Source: Isoetes taiwanensis (lineage: Eukaryota > Streptophyta > Lycopodiopsida > Isoetales > Isoetaceae). Taken from it: a stretch of 64,000 nucleotides of DNA. The translations under genes and the position numbers were made by a program. Numbering within the stretch: position 1 is the stretch's first letter; every line of letters begins with the position of its first letter. The stretch lies in NCBI GenBank assembly GCA_021234155.1, contig JAJEKV010000003.1:30177166-30241165 (forward strand). Direction: 5' to 3'. Shown in pieces: positions 57,805 through 64,000 of this stretch. Under the pieces are notes generated by a model, which saw only the letters and a program-made list of their open reading frames with translations, was not told the DNA's origin and did no database searches.

Positions 57805-58118
57805 AAAACCCCCTGTTATTATGCTACATATGGGTAAGAGGATGAATGGAAATAACTTGCTGGCAGGTTGTGAACCTGGAGCCATAATGAGCTATCGGAA
57901 ATCTGCACGGATGACAGATCAACTCTTTTGTGCTTGGCTAGATCATTTTAGAAATACAGTTCCTATTGGAATTTCCTTGCGAAGACCTCATCTCCTAATT
58001 ATTGATGGTCATGGGAGCCACGTTACCATTGAATCCATATTGAAGGCCAAAGACATAGGACTCCATATTCTTTTGCTTCCTGCACATAGAGTAGAGGTGC
58101 CAGTGTTGGTCCATTAAG
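57805..58118 (+). pseudogene. pogo-like transposase, 3' part of the split gene
   Basis: Continues the gene broken at 27865: MGKRMNGNNLLAGCEPGAIM, WLDHFRNTVPIG, HLLIIDGHGSHVTIES with the second catalytic Asp, and LGLHILLLPAH-like sequence. The third catalytic Asp region (LQPLD) is lost at the end. Confidence 0.88.
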
Positions 58119-58715
58119 CATTAGCAAGGCCATAGCTTCTCATTCAGCACTCCAAATTCTACGTTTGAAGATGCATTGGAAAGCCTGAAAGAAATTCTAT
58201 CCATCACTCCCAAGATTTGACAATTCTACCAATAGGAGGTAATGCAGTGAGCCCTTGAAATTTGGGGTTTTTCAGACAAACATGGTTCAGATTTGATGCC
58301 CAAGTTTTGTGTAGATTTTAACCTTTGTTGGTGCAGATTTGGTTCAGTCTGCAACCTTATTTGGTGCACAGATTCACCCATTAGTTCATAGCTGCACCTA
58401 AAACAGTTCATTGTTTTCCCTTTTATGAAAACAATAAGATATCTAAAATCTAATAAACCAAAGTTGAATAAGAGGAATTGAACCCCAATTGATGTTAAAC
58501 AACACCAAGTTCCAACATTCAGACCTGCATCACAGAGACCAAGCATTAGAAAGAACTTAAAAATGTCAAACAAAAGGAAAAATTGAATTTAAAGAACTCA
58601 GGTTCTAGATGTTATTGAAGAAGACTCCAAAGCAGATCTGAAAGCATAAAATAAAGATAATAACCGGGCTAACTTGGTAACATGCTAATTCCAAAACTGA
58701 AAACATTGCAAGATC
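58119..58715. other. Noncoding sequence between two pogo-like genes
   Basis: No gene. Presumed 3' flanks of two tail-to-tail elements; I did not find their terminal repeats. Confidence 0.4.
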
Positions 58716-60772
58716 TCAATGCCAACAGCAAAAGCAATTCAGTTCATAAACGTAATCTTGAGAATACAACGAATTTATAGACCTCAACCTCTTGGCTGGA
58801 CTATCAGACATTTCTGAAAATTCATGTGTTTCTTCCAACACATTGGCATTTGCTTGATTGTTGATTTGACATCCAAAGGCTGGCTGATCCTCCTGAAACT
58901 CTTCCATTGTATCTGTAAAAGTATCATCTGCATTACAAATAGGGATTTCAACTAATATGTTTGCATCTTCGTTATGAATTAGAACATTAGCTTGGTTGTC
59001 ATCAAGCACTTCCACAATTTCTAGTGGTTCATTTTCTTCCAAAGAAGCTATGTCTTCTTCCTCTGCAACCTGCAAAAAGTGCACAAAAAGTTTAAGAATT
59101 AAGATCTAAAACAGATGGAAAGTGAAAGCGACAGACTCAAGAATTGAAATAACTTAAAAAATAGAAAAGCAAAACAAAATTACATAATTTACCTTCTCAG
59201 ATCCCTTTTTCTTCATTCCCTTGCCCTTTTGCGCCTCTTTTTCCTTCCTCTTTTTCTCCTTTGCCACCTCTCTCTGTTTCTGCCTTTGCTCTTTCTCCTT
59301 TTGCTTTTGCTCTTTGAGTTTCTTCTTCTCTTCCATTTGAGATTTCTTTCTCTCGGCTGCTTCCTCTCTAGCTTTTTTCTTTTCTTGTTTCTCAATTTCC
59401 TCTTGCTGCAACTTAGCTATGATGTCTGCTTTAGTAACCAACAAAGTTCCCTTAATATCTTTTGGAATGAAAGTTCTTCTAGATCTAATTCTTGGTTCAG
59501 TCCCTTGCACTTCTGTTGGTGCCACTTCTACTGCTTCTTCCTCTTCTGCTGCTGCCTCAGAAACAGCGTCTAGTAAGTGATCCAATGGAGTATCGTTTTC
59601 ATTATCTTGGAAGACAAAATATCTTCCAGCAAGGTCAGGCACTACCATTGAGGGATTCAAAGGCCAAATTCCTGTTTTTTTGAATCCAAAGATTATGTTA
59701 GCAGGAGATAATGATAACTCAAGGGCCTCACTTACAAGGGCAGTCAGATCCTCTTTATGCGGCAGTCATGATGCATACAATACCTGCGCCTAGCATTTCT
59801 AAAAGCTTCCTTGAAAGATCTAAAACATGAAACATCAAGGGGCTGTAACCTATGACTAGTGTGAGGTGGCAATCTTAAAATTTCAAGGCCAATAGATGAA
59901 GCATAGGTTAATGTCTCAACCGCTAAATGGCTCCCATGGCCATCAAGGATAAGCAAATACGGGTTGTCCTTTGACACTTCTTCTGGAACTTTAGATCTAA
60001 AATGATCAATCCAATTTCTAAACAAAGCATTAGTCATCCATGCTTTTTGTTGCATCACCATTGCAGCATCTGGTTCACATCCATCAATATAATCATCTCT
60101 AGCTCTCTTACCTTTAAGCACATAAAGAGATGGTAGCTTCACACCTGCAGCAGAAACACAGCAGCATACCGTGAGCCATTCACGATTCTTCACGGTTCTC
60201 TCTGAAATCTGTCTAGCTCCTTTCCGTCCTATGACCCTAACTCCTGTTTCTTTTCCTGCTTGGATTCCAGACTCATCAACATTCCATATGTGAGAAGCAT
60301 CAAACTTAAAAGTGTTACAAGCTTCTGATAAATCAGAATAAAAAGCATCAAGGTTAACAGGTGAAATTGCAATAGCTCTAGCATTATCTACAACTTGAGT
60401 TCTTCTCAATGCCAATTCTGGATGCCTTCCTTTAAAACACTTCCACCATTTCATACCTGGTAATCCTTCTTTAAAAGGAGTGATCCTGCCAGCACACATC
60501 TCTGCAACTCTTTCCCTCAGCATGCGAACAGTCACTCCAGTCCCATCAGCCACCATTTGTAAACCCCAAGTAACTATTTTATCTTCTTCCTCAGATGTGA
60601 GAACCTTTGGTTTCTTACCATTCTTTACCTTTGAGATGTCGAAGAGGTAATTTCTTAGAGTGGTGTGTGGAACATCATGCTTCCTAGCCACTTTTCTGAT
60701 AGAAAGATACCCTTCATCAGCTTCTAGAATGGCTGCATCCATGTGCTCCTTAGTCCAGGCACCCCTCTTCAT
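58716..60772 (-). CDS. pogo-like (Tc1/mariner superfamily) transposase, nearly complete, one frameshift
   Basis: Start MKRGAWTKEHMDAAILEADE, HTH SIRKVARKHDVPHTTL, a second DNA-binding CENP-B-like part (RMLRERVAEM, GMKWWKCFKGRHPEL), then the DDE_1 core: HIWNVDESGIQ (Asp 1), NREWLTV, GCEPDAAM, YLLILDGHGSHLAV (Asp 2), SHRLQPLDVSCF (Asp 3). The triad is complete. A one-base shift at about 59745 joins DLTALVSEALELSL and GFKKTGIWPLNPSMVVPDL. A Lys/Glu-rich coiled coil follows and ends in KKGSEK. An intron with GT at 59192 and AG ending at 59070 (123 bp, phase 0) leads to a last acidic exon, VAEEEDIASLEENEPLEIVE to the stop at 58716. Only the one shift prevents a full product, so it may be a recent copy. 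Confidence 0.9.
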
Positions 60773-62356
60773 GTTTCTAACTCTCTTGAATCTTCAACGT
60801 ATTTAATTGTATTTCTCTTGTAAACTAAAATTTAAGTACTCTTTATTTACGTTAATTAACTATTTTTTAAATTTCACAAAGTGACAAATCTATTCTGTTT
60901 TGCAGGCCAGTACCTTAGGCTAGTTGACCTTCAAAAGAAGGTTAATTGGAGGTTCAAATCCTTCAATGCTGAATTAAATTAATTGTAGTCTGATTGTGTC
61001 TATTACTTGTAAAATGTTGTTAAAATTTTGTAAAATGTTGTTAAAATTTTGACATCACTTCTATGGTAATATACTGCTCCAAATAGTTGAATTGTAAGAA
61101 CAATTGTTATCTACTTGGTTCACTAATGTAGGTAATTCAGTGCACCAAATAGAAACTAGGGTGTCACCATTTGCAGGTAAGGCGTGCACCAGTAGAAGAT
61201 CTCTGTCGCACCAAATATAGGTAAGAAGTGCACCATGAGGGAGAATGCCTGTGCCATGCTAAAATGCTCCATGTGGTGACAGTCATCACCATGATGGTGG
61301 TAAGACCCCCTCTAGTTAACGTTGTTGCAGCGATACTTCTACTGATTTTTTTTGGCACAAAAGCTTCATGTTCTAATGCATTACATAATAGAGCATAGTT
61401 TAGAACTGAAATTTAAGTGTTTGATCGTTTTCATTAATCTGGTGGATTAAATTTCTGTATATAGGAATGTTGGTTTACCCAACATTCCTGGCATGGAAAC
61501 ATGCCGACGCGCGTAGGTGTCATCCACCTCAGCGCCACGTCAGCTTCCCTTGTTTTCTCCTTTCCCTCTGTTTTCTCATTCCCTGCGTCTCGGAGATCGT
61601 TGAAGAACCAGCCGCCTGTGGTTTTTTGAGGCGCTGGTCTCATTTTTGGAGGCGCTAGCCTCATTTTTGGAGGCGCTATCCTAAGATTGTGTTGGAGCAG
61701 GATTTGGTCGCCATTTTGTTGCATTTTGAAGGATTTTTTTCAAGAAACTTCGGCGCTAGTCTAATTTTTGGAGGCGCTAGCTTAAGATCGAGTTGGCGCC
61801 GGATTTGGTCGGCATTTTGTTGCCTTTCCAGGATTTTTTTCAAGAAAGTTGGACGCTAGGTAAAGAAACTTCATTTTCCAATGTTCTAACAGGCTGCAAC
61901 TGTGTTTTCGTCGCGAGTTTCTTGGATTTCAGTAATTTTTTTGAGAATCTAAGGTAAGAATATGTGATTCAGTTTATTTTCATTTAGAAATATGTGCCTC
62001 TGTTACTAATGTCCTTGATTTTTTACTTGTAGGCGTCAAATCTTCGGGATTAGGTTCGTCATGTTGTCATTTTTCACAAATCTTGCAATATTTTGGGGGT
62101 TCTTTATGTTGGAATGACATTCTGTCGAGAATTAGCAGCTAAGCCGAGGTTCAAGGCTTATTTTCTTATTAGCATTTAAGGTAAGGACTTCAGTTTTTTA
62201 AGCTGCATGCATGTTTATTATGTTCACATTTACTTGCATGCTAATTTCGTGCTTGTATTTTGTAGATTTGCTGGAAGGTTTGCCATGCATTCTTGTGTGA
62301 AGCTTCTGTTTCATACATTCCTTCTCGTTTATGGAGCTTTTTCGAGATTTGCAGGC
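60773..62356. other. Noncoding sequence; upstream region of a short acidic ORF
   Basis: 61600-61760 repeats GGAGGCGCTA and CTCATTTTTG several times. TTTGTAG and TTTGCAG acceptor-like sites at about 62265 and 62354 suggest leader introns. 60901-60975 has a T-arm-like GGTTCAAATCC but no cloverleaf. Confidence 0.45.
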
Positions 62357-62620
62357 ATGGATTCAGTCCCGAGCTTCAACATTTTGCCATGTGAGGGTTG
62401 CAGTTCTGGAACTTCTATGCTGTCAGATATTACTAACATGCAGGAGGAGGATAATGATAATGATATGGAAAACGAGTTTTCTGATGAGGCTGTGGAAGAG
62501 TACTTGAAACAATCAGGTTGTCAGGTTCAAATTAATGAGGTTTCTAATTCTGAAGCTGATGCAGAGATATCTGAGAATGGCAAAGTAGTGCCATTCTTGG
62601 AATTAGACCTGGTATTATAA
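62357..62620 (+). CDS. Short acidic protein start, possibly the N-terminus of a FAR1-related (FRS) protein
   Basis: The ATG directly follows a splice-acceptor-like TTTGCAGGC. 87 codons: MDSVPSFNILPCEGC, an acidic run (EEDNDNDMENEFSDEAVEEY) and a last segment ENGKVVPFLELDL. FRS proteins often have an acidic N-terminus followed by a VPF/VP..GM.F.SEE motif, so a truncated FRS first exon is possible, with the following GTATTA as a donor and a copia element in the intron. The resemblance is weak. Confidence 0.3.
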   Translation: MDSVPSFNILPCEGCSSGTSMLSDITNMQEEDNDNDMENEFSDEAVEEYLKQSGCQVQINEVSNSEADAEISENGKVVPFLELDLVL

Positions 62621-62649
62621 CAATTTAATACAGATTATAGAAAACACTT

Positions 62650-62852
62650 GTAACAACAAATGAGAAAGCACTTGATCTTACGAGGAAATGACTCAAGAAC
62701 TTGGTGATCTTTCATTGAATCAGATTTTCTTTAAGTACACAATGCTTCATAATTCAAGGCTGAACTCAAGGAGTAATTTAGGCAACTGCTACAATTTAGG
62801 AACCGAGAACTTCTACTTGGCATAACTTAAGGAATCATTTAATATTCTAACA
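62650..62852 (-). repeat. Probable 3' LTR of the copia element
   Basis: On - it begins TGTTAGAATATTAAATG after an AGTAGGGGTG repeat (62856-62893, a candidate polypurine tract) and may end TTGTTGTTACA. The other LTR is outside the window, so limits are provisional. Confidence 0.5.
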
Positions 62853-62902
62853 CCCCTACTTAAATGATACTTCTTCAACACCCCTACTTAAAGGATGCTT
62901 CT

Positions 62903-64000
62903 TCAGGTACTGTGATTCTTCATGCCGAGATGTTTGAGAAACCCAGTAAACTTAGGCTTTCCCAAGGCCTTGGTCATAATATCTGCTGTCATCTCATCAG
63001 TTTTGCAATATTTCAGCTTCACAATTCCTTTCGATAAAATATCTCTAATGAAATGATATTTTATCTCAACATGTTTCATACTCCTATGCTTGACTGGATC
63101 ATGAGCAACTTGTATTGCTCCAACATTATCTGCCATAATGATTAAACTGTCATTCCTGTGTATCTGTAACTCAAAAGCTAACCTTTGCAGCCAGATAGCT
63201 TCATTGAAGGTGTGTGCCAAAGAATAGTATTCAGCTTCAGTTGATGATTGAGCAATGCACTGATGTTTCTTACTGCTCCAACTTACTGCACCACCTGCAA
63301 GAGTGAAGACAAAACCAGAAGTTGATCTTCTATCTTCATCACCGCCCCAATCTGAATCTGAGAATCCAAGAATTTCCTTGTTTTCGCTTGCCTGATAGTG
63401 TATTCCATAACTGAGTGTCCCTGCAATGTACTTCAGGCACCTTTTCAAAGCAACACAATGAGTCTGTCTAGGGTCATTTAGAAACTGACTAAGCTTAGAT
63501 AATGACAATGCCAAATCTGGCCTAGTTGCCACTGCAGCAAAGTTCATTGATCCAATGATGTTCCTGTACTGCTCCAAAATATAATGTTGGTCAGATGAGC
63601 ATATTGGATCATCTGATCTGAACGAAATCCCAAACTCCATAGGTGTGGCCACTGTTTTGCAAACCATGAAACCAAGACGAGTTAACATCTTACTGAGATA
63701 CCGTTCTTGATGAATATGCAGTGACCCTTCCTTTTGATCATAAGCAATCTGGATCCCTAGAAAGTGATGGATTTCTCCAAGATCCTTCATTTTGAAATGA
63801 CTTGACAAATTCAGTTTCATGTCTGTCAGATCTTTTTCCTGTGCTGCAACTATCACAAGATCATCAACATAACAGATAACAATCATTTGATTATCATTAT
63901 TGTATTTAAAATACACACTGGGATCCGCTGTACTTATCTGAAAACCCAGATGTGTAAGTACCTGATTTAGCTTTGAATGCCAGCTTCTGGGTGCCTGTTT
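62903..64000 (-). CDS. Ty1/copia reverse transcriptase and RNase H, partial (runs off the window)
   Basis: The frame is open from the window edge (APRSWHSKLNQVLTHLGF) to a stop at 62903. It has VICYVDDLVIVA, the RT catalytic YVDD, then HFKMKDLGEIHHFLGIQI, YLSKMLTRLGF, TPM, YRNIIGSMNFAAVATRPDLA, DSDWGGDEDRRSTSGFVF (RNase H), SSTEAEYYSLA and the copia-type end TADIMTKALGK. No stops or shifts in 1.1 kb, so this is the best-preserved retrotransposon coding region here. The 5' parts (gag, integrase) lie beyond 64000. Confidence 0.95.
   Translation of the reverse strand, partial: KQAPRSWHSKLNQVLTHLGFQISTADPSVYFKYNNDNQMIVICYVDDLVIVAAQEKDLTDMKLNLSSHFKMKDLGEIHHFLGIQIAYDQKEGSLHIHQERYLSKMLTRLGFMVCKTVATPMEFGISFRSDDPICSSDQHYILEQYRNIIGSMNFAAVATRPDLALSLSKLSQFLNDPRQTHCVALKRCLKYIAGTLSYGIHYQASENKEILGFSDSDWGGDEDRRSTSGFVFTLAGGAVSWSSKKHQCIAQSSTEAEYYSLAHTFNEAIWLQRLAFELQIHRNDSLIIMADNVGAIQVAHDPVKHRSMKHVEIKYHFIRDILSKGIVKLKYCKTDEMTADIMTKALGKPKFTGFLKHLGMKNHST

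Noticed and set aside
59213-59573. Plus-strand Leu/Phe-rich frame (membrane-protein-like)
   Set aside because: It is the antisense of the Lys/Glu-rich coiled coil of the pogo-like gene.
60901-60975. tRNA gene suggested by a T-arm-like GGTTCAAATCC
   Set aside because: T stem and loop can form, but no matching acceptor stem and the D arm is poor; also preceded by an intron-acceptor-like TTTTGCAG.

Overview
The window is repeat-dominated plant nuclear DNA. Support for a land plant comes from PPR gene fragments of the plant-organellar type, a PAS/LOV photoreceptor fragment, Ty3/gypsy and Ty1/copia retrotransposons primed by plant initiator-Met tRNA, an FCP1-like protein with the plant-style DLNG motif, and spliceosomal GT..AG introns. 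A large, repeat-rich seedless vascular plant such as a fern is my best guess, but this is inference; no gene here proves it. I see no gene that looks fully intact and host-functional. Most coding matter is transposon-derived or pseudogenic.

Layout. 0-3.9 kb: short repeats, a broken LOV-domain gene, a PPR fragment. 3.9-7.8 kb: a complete 3.9-kb DNA transposon (element A) with a transposase relic (+) and an accessory gene (-). 7.8-15.4 kb: dispersed repeat copies with strong hairpins, a second PPR relic, long (TATC)n and (AG)n arrays. 15.4-20.5 kb: a 19-bp minisatellite of about 200 units, interrupted by a hAT-like element with a perfect 8-bp target duplication. 20.5-23.4 kb: a repeat array made of about 310-bp inverted-repeat-bounded units, holding a 322-bp MITE. 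24.3-27 kb: duplicated RY-motif-rich sequence and noncoding DNA. 27-58 kb: a nested stack of transposons. 58-61 kb: a nearly complete pogo-like transposase gene. 61-64 kb: a short acidic ORF and the 3' part of a Ty1/copia element running off the window.

The main find is a family of GGGT-ended DNA transposons with 4-bp target duplications, seen four times: A (3923-7837, CACA), E (29015-56783, GGAA), C (41527-49096, AAGG) and a MITE (21546-21867, TCTC). A, C and E encode the same unusual DDE-type transposase (zinc cluster CxC..H, then VxDFxEN, WSDGC, HGKGEHDG and a Cys-rich tail). They also carry, in opposite and convergent orientation, a second conserved protein (YFARA/DWD domain plus coiled coil). 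In C that second protein ends in a RING-H2 finger. C also carries an FCP1/HAD-type phosphatase gene, and E a Ulp1-type (C48) protease gene. So the family seems to carry ubiquitin-, SUMO- and phosphatase-related cargo. The 4-bp duplication is compatible with the Sola superfamily, but I cannot run the search that would settle this.

Nesting order, read from breakpoints: a pogo-like transposase gene (27.05-58.1 kb) is split by about 30 kb; inside that, one unit of a tandem duplication is split by element E; E is split by a Ty3/gypsy element (35027-52307, 2.36-kb LTRs); the gypsy integrase is split by element C. The second unit of the tandem duplication preserves the empty site of E.
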